Shown in pieces: positions 1 through 5,965 of a DNA stretch of 5,965 nt. The stretch is taken from the NCBI GenBank assembly GCA_003448025.1, contig DLXL01000098.1, positions 1,033 through 6,997 on the forward strand. The letters run 5' to 3'. The position numbers and the translations under genes were made by a program. Positions within the stretch are counted from its first letter, which is position 1. Each line of letters opens with the position of its first letter. This DNA is from Saprospirales bacterium (GTDB lineage Bacteria > Bacteroidota > Bacteroidia > Chitinophagales > Saprospiraceae). The notes under the pieces are model-generated. The model searched no databases and was not told the DNA's origin. It worked only from the letters and a program-made list of their open reading frames with translations.

Positions 1-1765
1 GGGTATGGTGGCCATTGGTGTAGGTGGAGCGGATGCGGTAGATGCCATGAGCGGCATGGCATGGGAACTTCAAATGCCTAAACTGATTGGCGTAAAACTC
101 ACCGGCAAACTGCGCGGTTGGGCATCTCCCAAGGACGTAATCCTTAAGGTAGCCGGTATTCTTACCGTGAAAGGTGGAACCGGTGCTATTGTGGAATATT
201 TTGGTCCGGGCGCCCAGAGTATGAGCGCAACCGGTAAAGGCACTATTTGCAATATGGGTGCTGAAATCGGGGCTACGACCTCTACTTTCGGTTACGACAA
301 GAGCATGGCCCGTTACCTGAAAGCAACCGGTCGCAGTAAAGTAGCAGCCATGTGCAATAAAATTGCTCCGTATCTCACGGGCGATCAGGAGTGTTATGAG
401 CATCCGGAAAAATACTTTGATCAGGTTATTGAAATCGATCTGAGCAAGCTGGAACCACATATCAATGGTCCGTTCACGCCGGATCTGGCCTGGCCGTTGT
501 CTAAATTCGCTGCTGCGGTTAAAAAGAACAAGTATCCCGCCAAACTGGAAGTTGGCTTGATTGGCTCATGCACCAACTCCAGCTATGAGGATCTCACCCG
601 TGCAGCCTCGGTTGCACGTCAGGCAAAGGAGAAAGGTATTGAAGTGAAAGCCGAATTCACCATTACACCGGGTTCTGAACTGATCCGTTATACCGCAGAG
701 CGTGACGGACTATTGCAGGAATTTGAAAAAATCGGCGGGGTTGTGATGGCCAATGCCTGCGGCCCATGTATCGGCCAATGGGCACGCCACATGGATGATA
801 TGAAGCGTCCGAACTCCATCATGACCTCATTCAACCGGAACTTCACCTCCCGTAACGACGGCAACCCAAACACCCATGCCTTTGTGGCTTCTCCGGAAAT
901 CGTTACTGCATTTGCCATTGCAGGCGATTTGACCTTCAACCCGAAGCGAGGAACCCTCACCAATAAGAAAGGTGAACAGGTAAAACTTGATCCGCCAAAA
1001 GGCATTGAGTTGCCAAAAGCTGGATTTGCGGTGGAAGATGCCGGCTTCATTGCTCCGGCAAAATCAGGCAGCAAAGTGAAAGTGGCCGTGGCCAAAGACA
1101 GCCAGCGTTTGCAGTTGCTCAAGCCATTCAAACCCATTACAACGGAGGAAATGACCGATATGCGTGTACTGATCAAAGCAAAGGGTAAGTGCACTACCGA
1201 CCATATTTCCATGGCGGGTCCGTGGTTGAAATACCGCGGTCACCTGGAAAACATTTCCAATAACTGCTACATCGGTGCGGAAAACTTTTTTAATGGCGAG
1301 CGCAACAAGGTGTTCAACATAGATAAAGGTCAATATATGGAAGTGCCTGCTTCGGCTCGTCACTATCAGAAGAAAGGTATTGGCACCATCATTTTCGGGG
1401 AAGAGAATCTCGGAGAGGGATCCAGCCGCGAGCATGCTGCAATGGAACCACGTTACCTTGGTGTAAAAGCGGTTGTGGTCAAATCCTTTGCGCGCATTCA
1501 CCAAACCAACCTGAAAAAGCAGGGTATGCTGGCGCTTACCTTTGCCAATCCGGCAGATTACGACAAAGTGCGTCAGGATGACAAAGTGAGCATTCTTGGT
1601 TTTGATTCTTTCGCGCCAGGCAAGCCACTGAAGATTCGCCTGGATCATGCAGATGGTTCTTCAGATACTTTTGACGTGAACCACTCCTACAACGAACAGC
1701 AGATTGAGTGGGTACATGCCGGAAGTGCTTTGAACAAGATTCGCCGTGAGTTCGGTTTGAAATAA
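1..1765 (+). CDS. acn: Aconitate hydratase, mitochondrial (ACO2-like) type, 5'-truncated by window edge
   Basis: Aconitase interconverts citrate and isocitrate through cis-aconitate in the cytoplasmic TCA cycle, using a [4Fe-4S] cluster. The frame is open from base 2, so the gene begins outside the window; the ATG at 5 is internal, not a start. About 587 residues are present, against roughly 750-780 for the family, so about 170 N-terminal residues are missing, including the early His/Asp active-site residues. Visible hallmarks, counted from the Met at base 5, are the cluster ligand in GSCTNSS (Cys189), the other two in ACGPCIGQW (Cys252, Cys255), the substrate-binding Arg in [21 protein letters not shown], and [17 protein letters not shown] of the C-terminal swivel domain, which carries the catalytic Ser. 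The order and near-identity of these blocks match the eukaryotic mitochondrial subgroup rather than AcnB. No frameshift is seen. A terminator candidate follows the stop. The family is certain; the symbol is a naming choice (acnA is also used). Confidence 0.97.
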   Translation, partial: GMVAIGVGGADAVDAMSGMAWELQMPKLIGVKLTGKLRGWASPKDVILKVAGILTVKGGTGAIVEYFGPGAQSMSATGKGTICNMGAEIGATTSTFGYDKSMARYLKATGRSKVAAMCNKIAPYLTGDQECYEHPEKYFDQVIEIDLSKLEPHINGPFTPDLAWPLSKFAAAVKKNKYPAKLEVGLIGSCTNSSYEDLTRAASVARQAKEKGIEVKAEFTITPGSELIRYTAERDGLLQEFEKIGGVVMANACGPCIGQWARHMDDMKRPNSIMTSFNRNFTSRNDGNPNTHAFVASPEIVTAFAIAGDLTFNPKRGTLTNKKGEQVKLDPPKGIELPKAGFAVEDAGFIAPAKSGSKVKVAVAKDSQRLQLLKPFKPITTEEMTDMRVLIKAKGKCTTDHISMAGPWLKYRGHLENISNNCYIGAENFFNGERNKVFNIDKGQYMEVPASARHYQKKGIGTIIFGEENLGEGSSREHAAMEPRYLGVKAVVVKSFARIHQTNLKKQGMLALTFANPADYDKVRQDDKVSILGFDSFAPGKPLKIRLDHADGSSDTFDVNHSYNEQQIEWVHAGSALNKIRREFGLK

Positions 1766-1793
1766 ATTTCAGACAAACCTGAACATATCTGAC

Positions 1794-1841
1794 ACACCCG
1801 GTTGCGTGTAACATCACAGGCTTCCGGGTGTTTTGTTTTTT
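1794..1841 (+). terminator. Intrinsic terminator downstream of aconitase
   Basis: An 8-bp perfect GC-rich stem (ACACCCGG at 1794-1801 paired with CCGGGTGT at 1824-1831) is followed directly by a T-rich run (1831-1841, TTTTGTTTTTT). The 22-nt loop is long but contains a possible small inner hairpin (GTG 1806-1808 with CAC 1815-1817). It lies 28 nt after the aconitase stop codon, which fits a rho-independent terminator separating aconitase from the next transcription unit. The long loop is the main weakness. Confidence 0.65.
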
Positions 1842-1909
1842 GGGGCACGCGATGCGGCAGGGGGGCTAATTTGCTAACTTTACAACATGTTCAGCAAAGC
1901 TTCGTTTCC

Positions 1910-1917
1910 TACCTTTG
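1910..1917 (+). promoter_or_regulatory. Bacteroidota -7 promoter element for gldB-ribE
   Basis: TACCTTTG matches the Bacteroidota primary sigma-factor -7 consensus TAnnTTTG exactly. Transcription would start near 1924, giving a leader of about 24 nt before the ATG at 1948. No TTTG/TTG -33 element is seen at the expected spacing of about 19 nt; that position instead holds the palindrome AACATGTT (1884-1891). Its place just after the aconitase terminator and before gldB supports the call, which rests on motif matching alone. Confidence 0.55.
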
Positions 1918-1947
1918 CGTCCGTTTTTTAAAAATTTACACTCCTCT

Positions 1948-2964
1948 ATGCGTTTTTCCCTGTTTTTATTGATTTCCATTGGTTTTTTGACTGCATGTGG
2001 CAATGATGATGATATTCCACGGCCCGACATCTCTGATGTGAAAATCAACTTCAAACTGGATCGTTTTGAACAGGATATTTTTGCCCTGGATACCGCTCAA
2101 TTGCAAATGGGTATGCAAAGCTTATTGGGTAAATACCCCATGATGCTGCCGCTCTTTTGCAATGAAATCATACATGATCAATCCAACCCCAATGAAACGC
2201 CTCGTGAGGCACTGGCGGCATTTTTGTCTACCCCTCAAATCAGGCATTTATACGATACTGTGCAACAGGTATATGGAGACTTGAGCTGGCTGGAGAAAGA
2301 TTTGACCAGGATGTTCCGGTATTTCAAATATTATTATCCGGAAAAACCTACCCCGCAGGTGATCACTATGATCTCGGAATATGCTACCGATGCCTTCACG
2401 GCAGGCGACAGCCTTTGCGGGATTGGGCTGGATCTTTTTTTGGGCGAGACATATCCAGGATATGATCCGGATGTGTTCCCGTTCTTTATGCGGCGTCAGT
2501 TTACCAAAGACTATATTCAGGTTCGCCTGGCCAAAGCTGTCGCTCAGAATAGTGCAGACGGACCACCCGGGCAGCGACTATTGGATATAATGCTTCACAA
2601 TGGCAAAGAGCTTTATCTGGTAGATTGCATCCTTCCGGAAGTACCTGATAGTTTAAAAATGGGATATACCCGTATTCAAATGGAGGGCTGCTATGCCAAT
2701 GAAGCAGAGGTTTGGGCGCGTTTACTGAGTGAAAAGCTGCTTTACAGTACAGAATTCGACAAAATCCGAAAACTGGTTACTCCCAGTCCTAATGCTCCGG
2801 CGGTGTTTCAGGAAGCGCCTGGCGAAATAGCGAACTGGATAGGCTTACGCATTGTGAAAGCTTACATGAAACGTTATCCCAAAACAACCATGCAGGAGTT
2901 GTTTCAAATGACCGATGCTCAAAAATTCCTGGAAATGGCCAAGTATAAACCTAAACGGGTTTAG
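1948..2964 (+). CDS. gldB: Gliding motility lipoprotein GldB
   Basis: GldB is an envelope lipoprotein required for gliding in Flavobacterium johnsoniae; its biochemical role is unknown. The 338-residue product starts with a short lipoprotein signal peptide (Met-Arg, then a hydrophobic stretch) ending in the lipobox LTAC, with lipidated Cys17 followed by the acidic run GNDDD. Family-like features are an early VKINFKLDRFEQDIF segment (31-45), LLYSTEFDKI in the C-terminal half, PGEIANWIGLRIVKAYM (291-307) and the C-terminal KYKPKR (332-337). Length is close to the usual 320-340. The ATG at 1948 is preferred over the in-frame TTG at 1915, because that TTG lies within the predicted -7 promoter element and would put 11 residues before a complete signal peptide. 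No Shine-Dalgarno sequence is evident, as is common in this phylum. Riboflavin synthase follows after 21 nt, and no gldC is present. The family call is from remembered motifs; a divergent paralogue cannot be excluded. Confidence 0.85.
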   Translation: MRFSLFLLISIGFLTACGNDDDIPRPDISDVKINFKLDRFEQDIFALDTAQLQMGMQSLLGKYPMMLPLFCNEIIHDQSNPNETPREALAAFLSTPQIRHLYDTVQQVYGDLSWLEKDLTRMFRYFKYYYPEKPTPQVITMISEYATDAFTAGDSLCGIGLDLFLGETYPGYDPDVFPFFMRRQFTKDYIQVRLAKAVAQNSADGPPGQRLLDIMLHNGKELYLVDCILPEVPDSLKMGYTRIQMEGCYANEAEVWARLLSEKLLYSTEFDKIRKLVTPSPNAPAVFQEAPGEIANWIGLRIVKAYMKRYPKTTMQELFQMTDAQKFLEMAKYKPKRV

Positions 2965-2985
2965 GGTGTTTCTGCTTTACAACAT

Positions 2986-3600
2986 ATGTTTACCGGAATC
3001 ATAGAATCACTAGGAACAGTTGTTGCGGTTGAAAAAGACCGCTCCAATGTTCATTTTACCATTGAAAGCCCCATCTCAGCAGCGCTTAAGGTGGATCAAA
3101 GCCTTAGCCATAATGGCGTTTGTTTGACGGTGGTAGCACAGAACCATCGTACCCACAGGGTAACTGCCGTGGAAGAGACCCTTCACCGCACCAATTTGGG
3201 CGATTGGCAATCAGGTACGCTTGTCAACCTGGAACGGTGCCTGCCTGTGGGTGGACGCCTGGACGGGCATATCGTTCAGGGGCATGTAGATGAATTGGCA
3301 ACCTGTGTGGAAGTGCTGGAAACAGGGGGCTCCTGGAAGTACACCTTTCGTTTCCGTCCTGAACAGGCAGGGTTGCTTGTGGACAAAGGTTCTGTGTGTC
3401 TCAATGGAGTAAGTCTTACGGTTGTTTCGCCTTCCCTGGATCACTTTTCAGTGGCCATCATACCATATACCTGGGAGCATACCAATTTTAAGACACTGAA
3501 GGCTGGAGACAGCGTCAATATTGAATTTGATATATTAGGAAAATATCTGGCTCGCCAAATGGAGGTTCTGGCATCCAGTGCCGCTACTTTCCGACCATAA
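2986..3600 (+). CDS. ribE: Riboflavin synthase, alpha chain
   Basis: This cytoplasmic enzyme carries out the last step of riboflavin synthesis: dismutation of two 6,7-dimethyl-8-ribityllumazine molecules to riboflavin and a pyrimidinedione. The 204-residue length is typical. The duplicated lumazine-binding barrels are clear: the N-terminal MFTGII signature, NGVCLTV (43-49) in barrel one and NGVSLTV (140-146) in barrel two. GGRLDGHIVQGHVD (89-102) carries the conserved His95 and His100, followed by IPYTWEHTNF (159-168) and FDILGKYL (181-188). Phe2, Ser41 and Cys46 lie where the active-site residues are expected. The ATG gives the conserved MFTG start exactly, so the start is firm. It lies 21 nt after gldB with no terminator or promoter between, so co-transcription is likely. 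No FMN riboswitch-like leader is visible. Its last 17 bp overlap the end of the opposite-strand gene. The symbol varies between species (ribE, ribC or ribB). Confidence 0.97.
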   Translation: MFTGIIESLGTVVAVEKDRSNVHFTIESPISAALKVDQSLSHNGVCLTVVAQNHRTHRVTAVEETLHRTNLGDWQSGTLVNLERCLPVGGRLDGHIVQGHVDELATCVEVLETGGSWKYTFRFRPEQAGLLVDKGSVCLNGVSLTVVSPSLDHFSVAIIPYTWEHTNFKTLKAGDSVNIEFDILGKYLARQMEVLASSAATFRP

Positions 3601-5107
3601 AAGCCGTAGTCCTGATCTGGCCTCCCTGTGTCAGGTATAGGAAATAAACGCCTTGTGGCCACTGTGCAACATTCAGGTTCCATTGTTGCATGGCAGCAGA
3701 TTCAGTTGTTTCATGCTGCAATTGTCCAATACCATTATAGATTCGTAACTGCACAGGCAGGGATGAGCTGGTTTCCCAGGCAATATGCAGCAAATCGGTG
3801 GCAGGATTGGGAAATAATTCCAGACTGACTGGCATCAATGCTTCCTGCGTGGCGGATAAGACCCCTGCACCAAAAGCCCGGCGGGCGTAATCATCAAATT
3901 CACCACCAGAGATGACAGGGTTATTGGGGTTATCCAGGTTGTACATTCGGTAATAGCCTGCACCAAAATCACAGCACATGCCATCTCCATATGCATCCGA
4001 AATATGGATGGAATAACAACCATTCTCAGGCAGGTGCAGGGTATCCCGAATAATCGTCAAACTGGGATAGGCGCCCGGGCCAATTGGTGCGCCAAGCGGG
4101 AATGCGCCTCCACCCAGTGGACCAACCTCCTTATTTCCGCCAAATTCCAATACGGTTCCAAAATCATCCCGAACTTCCCAGTAGGTCTCCTCGCCGTAGC
4201 TGTCTGTTTTGATTTTTAACACAACATCCGTGGTATTAAACTGCTTGGCCTGTGCAAAGTTGTCTTCTCTTTCATTGTTGGAAAAATCATCCTCTATTGC
4301 GGCATTATTGATACTGGAAACCGTGGTTTGTAAAGTGCCGGAATTATTGACGGAAATTGGATCAAAGACAATTCCGGCTTCCCCATATGTACTTAATTGA
4401 CCGCTCCATTGAAGGGTTTGAACCACATTATTATTCCACAGAAGTTCAATTGTCGCCTGAGTTAGGGGGGCGGCGCCTAAATTGGTTAGCTGGAAGTTGG
4501 GCTGTATTTCCTGTACGCCACAGAGTTCATTCAATTGGGTGCCTGGATCAAATGCAAAAATGCCGGCATTATTGGTTCCATAGGCTACCGGGCAAACATT
4601 TGCCTTTTCCCAGAGGTCCTCTGCACTTAACGGATCTACTTCGAACAGTCGTTTATTCGGGCAGATCACGAAAAGGCTTGGGAAGTAGGTAATTTGATAA
4701 GCATTGGCAATGGCTGCATTGTCTATGATGGGATATTCCACGCCTTGGGTGTAATCTCCAACCGATCCGCCATTGCATCCTGCCGGGCCGTAAATACAAT
4801 TGATGTTCGTAGAAGGATCCCCTTCTATCCACAGGATCCGTAGTTTATCGTCGCCTGATGGTCCATGTGCTGCATATAAATCCTGAAGTGCCTGACTGGT
4901 ATGATAAACCCAGCAGGGCGCGCACCAGGTGGCAGAAATTTCCAGTATGACGATTTTTCCGGATTCCAGTATATCATACAAATGATGGGTTTGCCCATTG
5001 ATATCCTGAGCCGTAAAATCAGGTGCCGTTGAGCCCGCAGGCAATTGTGCTGCCAGGCTAAACGCTCCGAAAATAAGCGCAAACAGAATGCCAAGGATTT
5101 TTTGCAT
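3584..5107 (-). CDS. Secreted thioredoxin-like protein with CARDB-like and GDGMCC modules and T9SS type A sorting domain
   Basis: This is a predicted exported redox or surface protein of 507 residues; its substrate is unknown. Order of parts: a signal peptide (1-20, cleavage likely SLAA|QL); a TlpA/peroxiredoxin-like thioredoxin fold (about 24-160) with APDF entry, WCAPC active site (Cys62, Cys65) and the cis-proline loop YFPS (Pro143); a CARDB-like beta-sandwich (about 203-290, NFQLTNLGAAPLTQATIELL); a module with TDSYGEETYWEVRDDFG (301-317) and SDAYGDGMCCDFGAGYYRMY (370-389); and a T9SS type A C-terminal domain (about 426-507) with LFPNPATD and WPQGVYFL. It has ten Cys in all: 62, 65, 104, 111, 149, 172, 196, 364, 378 and 379. 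The ATG at 5105-5107 is chosen because it opens a canonical signal peptide; the upstream in-frame ATG (5171-5173) would add 22 polar residues and lies upstream of the predicted promoter element. It is convergent with riboflavin synthase (17-bp overlap) and divergent from the next secreted protein. Domain calls are from motifs, not a search. Confidence 0.9.
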   Translation of the reverse strand: MQKILGILFALIFGAFSLAAQLPAGSTAPDFTAQDINGQTHHLYDILESGKIVILEISATWCAPCWVYHTSQALQDLYAAHGPSGDDKLRILWIEGDPSTNINCIYGPAGCNGGSVGDYTQGVEYPIIDNAAIANAYQITYFPSLFVICPNKRLFEVDPLSAEDLWEKANVCPVAYGTNNAGIFAFDPGTQLNELCGVQEIQPNFQLTNLGAAPLTQATIELLWNNNVVQTLQWSGQLSTYGEAGIVFDPISVNNSGTLQTTVSSINNAAIEDDFSNNEREDNFAQAKQFNTTDVVLKIKTDSYGEETYWEVRDDFGTVLEFGGNKEVGPLGGGAFPLGAPIGPGAYPSLTIIRDTLHLPENGCYSIHISDAYGDGMCCDFGAGYYRMYNLDNPNNPVISGGEFDDYARRAFGAGVLSATQEALMPVSLELFPNPATDLLHIAWETSSSLPVQLRIYNGIGQLQHETTESAAMQQWNLNVAQWPQGVYFLYLTQGGQIRTTAFMVGK

Positions 5108-5154
5108 GATTTTGCTAAAATTGTCCGATTTATTACAAAATCGTAAACGAAGTA

Positions 5155-5162
5155 CAAAAATA
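5155..5162 (-). promoter_or_regulatory. Candidate -7 promoter element for the secreted thioredoxin gene
   Basis: Read on the minus strand this is TATTTTTG, an exact TAnnTTTG match. Transcription would begin near 5148, leaving a leader of about 40 nt before the ATG at 5107. No TTTG/TTG lies at the usual -33 spacing (about 5182-5185). The A/T-rich nature of the region makes a chance match fairly likely. Confidence 0.4.
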
Positions 5163-5182
5163 GGTAGGGGCAACCTGCCTAT
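5160..5182. repeat. Imperfect inverted repeat between two divergent promoters (candidate operator)
   Basis: ATAGGTAGG (5160-5168) and CCTGCCTAT (5174-5182) form 9-bp inverted arms around a 5-nt centre (GGCAA). Only one position differs from perfect symmetry, and it would be a G-U pair in RNA. The repeat overlaps the edge of the minus-strand -7 element and covers the spot where each promoter's -33 element should be. This suits a DNA-binding site for a shared regulator, but no regulator gene is present to support it. Confidence 0.35.
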
Positions 5183-5187
5183 ATGTG

Positions 5188-5195
5188 TACCTTTG
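5188..5195 (+). promoter_or_regulatory. Candidate -7 promoter element for the rightmost secreted protein
   Basis: TACCTTTG matches TAnnTTTG exactly and is identical to the element upstream of gldB. Transcription would begin near 5202, about 36 nt before the chosen ATG at 5238. No -33 TTTG is seen at about 5165-5168, where the inverted repeat lies instead. Confidence 0.5.
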
Positions 5196-5237
5196 GTTAA
5201 TTATTTCACGAACCTGCTAATGCGAGACATTTCCATC

Positions 5238-5927
5238 ATGAAAAAAATCCTCCTGTTCCTGCTTTTTGTTGGACTAGCTACTCTGGCCGATGCTCAATCG
5301 GCTTATCACGTATATCCCAACCCTTCTGATACCATCACTACTGCGGATACTTATGATTCTCCGGCTAAAGGGAAAATCAGTAATGTGTCTAATGGTCCGG
5401 TTACGGTGAAGTGGGAGCGGAATGAGGTGTATCTTTCCTCAAGTAATATTACCACAGCGGTTTGCGATCCTGTAACCTGTTGGTTTCCGGGTGTTTCTAC
5501 CAAGAATTTTACCCTGGATAAAGATTCTTCCGGTCAGTTGACGATTCACTTTTACAACGCGGCTTTTGATCCTCCTCCAGGTCAGGCTGGCTCCGGTATC
5601 GTACACCTGAAATTGACTAACCTGGGCAATCCGGCAGATACCTTAACTGCAGTGTATACCTATAGTACCCTGACTGGTACAGAAGAATTGCCGGCGCCGG
5701 TAGTGAAATTATTCCCCAATCCGGTAACAGATTTCTTTACCCTTCAAAATGCTGAAGAGGTAGCCAGCATGCGACTTTTCACCATCGGCGGCCAGGTAGT
5801 AGCACGTTTTGAAGCGTCTGCAAGCAATACTTATGCCATTGGGCAACTACCTGCAGGCAATTACGTTTTGGCTTTTGATGACAAAAACGGTAATCTGTTC
5901 CAGGCCGTTGAAATTCACAAAAGGTAA
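5238..5927 (+). CDS. Small secreted beta-sandwich protein with T9SS type A sorting domain
   Basis: The function of this 229-residue protein is unknown. It has a clear signal peptide (MKK, hydrophobic 4-17, likely cleavage ADA|QS after residue 19). A predicted all-beta region (about 25-145) contains VTVKWERNEVYL (55-66) and a Cys pair, CDPVTC (76-81), that could form a small disulfide loop. It continues with LTIHFYNAAFDPPPGQAGSG and VHLKLTNLG. The pattern of W-E-R, C-D-x3-C and H-F resembles a recurrent type of short exported protein in Bacteroidota with an Ig-like fold; that likeness is from memory. Residues about 150-229 form the T9SS C-terminal sorting domain, with KLFPNPVTDFF (157-167), MRLFTIGGQVV and LPAGNYVLAF (204-213). 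The ATG at 5238 is chosen for the standard signal-peptide start; an in-frame ATG at 5220 would add only MRDISI. The gene is divergent from the secreted thioredoxin gene across 130 bp. Export to the outer surface by T9SS is inferred from the tail. Confidence 0.88.
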   Translation: MKKILLFLLFVGLATLADAQSAYHVYPNPSDTITTADTYDSPAKGKISNVSNGPVTVKWERNEVYLSSSNITTAVCDPVTCWFPGVSTKNFTLDKDSSGQLTIHFYNAAFDPPPGQAGSGIVHLKLTNLGNPADTLTAVYTYSTLTGTEELPAPVVKLFPNPVTDFFTLQNAEEVASMRLFTIGGQVVARFEASASNTYAIGQLPAGNYVLAFDDKNGNLFQAVEIHKR

Positions 5928-5928
5928 G

Positions 5929-5951
5929 GCCGGCATCAAAGTTGGCGTTTT
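5929..5951 (+). terminator. Weak terminator-like hairpin after the rightmost gene
   Basis: GCCGGC (5929-5934) can pair with GTTGGC (5941-5946) using two G-U pairs across a 6-nt loop, followed by GTTTT (5947-5951). It begins two bases after the stop codon. The stem is short and the T-run brief, so this is only a possible terminator; the window ends at 5965. Confidence 0.3.
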
Positions 5952-5965
5952 ATGAGTAGTTTTTA

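Noticed and set aside
688..1648. Two long minus-strand open frames (174 and 194 codons) opposite aconitase
   Set aside because: They lie wholly antisense to a strongly conserved enzyme, show no recognisable domain, and are explained by codon usage on the coding strand.
1536..1817. Minus-strand 93-codon frame over the aconitase 3' end and terminator
   Set aside because: It runs through the terminator hairpin and conserved aconitase codons, and its translation has no coherent features.
1915..1947. TTG start extending GldB by 11 residues
   Set aside because: The TTG falls inside the -7 promoter element and the extension precedes a complete lipoprotein signal peptide beginning at 1948.
1866..2054. 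Minus-strand 62-codon frame divergent over the gldB promoter
   Set aside because: It is antisense to the promoter element and gldB signal peptide, low in complexity (Lys/Arg-rich), and has no supporting start signal.
2965..2985. Possible FMN riboswitch or separate promoter before riboflavin synthase
   Set aside because: The gap is only 21 nt, far too short for an FMN aptamer, and no TAnnTTTG element is present in it.
3611..3635. CCTGA...TCAGG hairpin as a terminator for riboflavin synthase
   Set aside because: It has only five base pairs, a 15-nt loop and no T-run on either strand, and lies within the opposite coding sequence.
5088..5237. Upstream starts for the rightmost secreted protein
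   Set aside because: The far upstream ATG at 5088 lies inside the opposite gene and before the promoter element; the ATG at 5220 is possible but only adds six residues before a canonical signal peptide.
1..5965. A mobile element, defence island or novel multi-gene system
   Set aside because: No transposase, integrase, toxin-antitoxin, nuclease or phage-like genes, no long terminal repeats and no visible compositional break; the genes are housekeeping or standard T9SS/gliding types.

Overview
The window looks like ordinary chromosomal DNA from a member of the Bacteroidota. Three signs support this: a GldB-type gliding-motility lipoprotein, two secreted proteins ending in type IX secretion system (T9SS) type A C-terminal sorting domains, and promoter-like TAnnTTTG elements with no clear Shine-Dalgarno sequences. 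The 'GDGMCC' secreted module and the style of the small secreted protein resemble what I know from Saprospiraceae-like organisms, but that finer placement is inference. Base composition is moderate and looks even, with no insertion sequences, tRNAs, rRNAs or CRISPR arrays.

Layout. Positions 1-1765 (+) hold the C-terminal three quarters or so of a mitochondrial-type aconitate hydratase, cut by the window's left edge and followed by a good intrinsic terminator candidate (1794-1841). Positions 1948-2964 (+) encode a GldB-family lipoprotein behind a TACCTTTG promoter element. Only 21 nt later, riboflavin synthase alpha chain (2986-3600, +) follows, so the two are probably co-transcribed. On the opposite strand, 5107-3584 encodes a 507-residue secreted protein: signal peptide, TlpA-like thioredoxin domain with WCAPC, CARDB-like beta-sandwich, GDGMCC module and T9SS sorting domain. 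Its 3' end overlaps the end of the riboflavin synthase gene by 17 bp. Divergent from it, 5238-5927 (+) encodes a 229-residue secreted beta-sandwich protein with its own T9SS sorting domain. The 130-bp divergent region holds one TAnnTTTG element facing each way, with a 9-bp-armed inverted repeat between them.

How the genes relate. Aconitase (TCA cycle) and riboflavin synthase (flavin supply) are housekeeping enzymes. GldB belongs to the gliding apparatus in the cell envelope. The two right-hand genes are predicted T9SS cargo, and gliding and T9SS are mechanically linked in this phylum, so the right two thirds has a cell-surface flavour. I see no evidence that these genes form one dedicated pathway, and no convincing previously undescribed system. 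The most interesting items are the shared control region of the two cargo genes, the multi-domain secreted thioredoxin, the gldB-ribE pairing without gldC, and the overlapping convergent gene ends.
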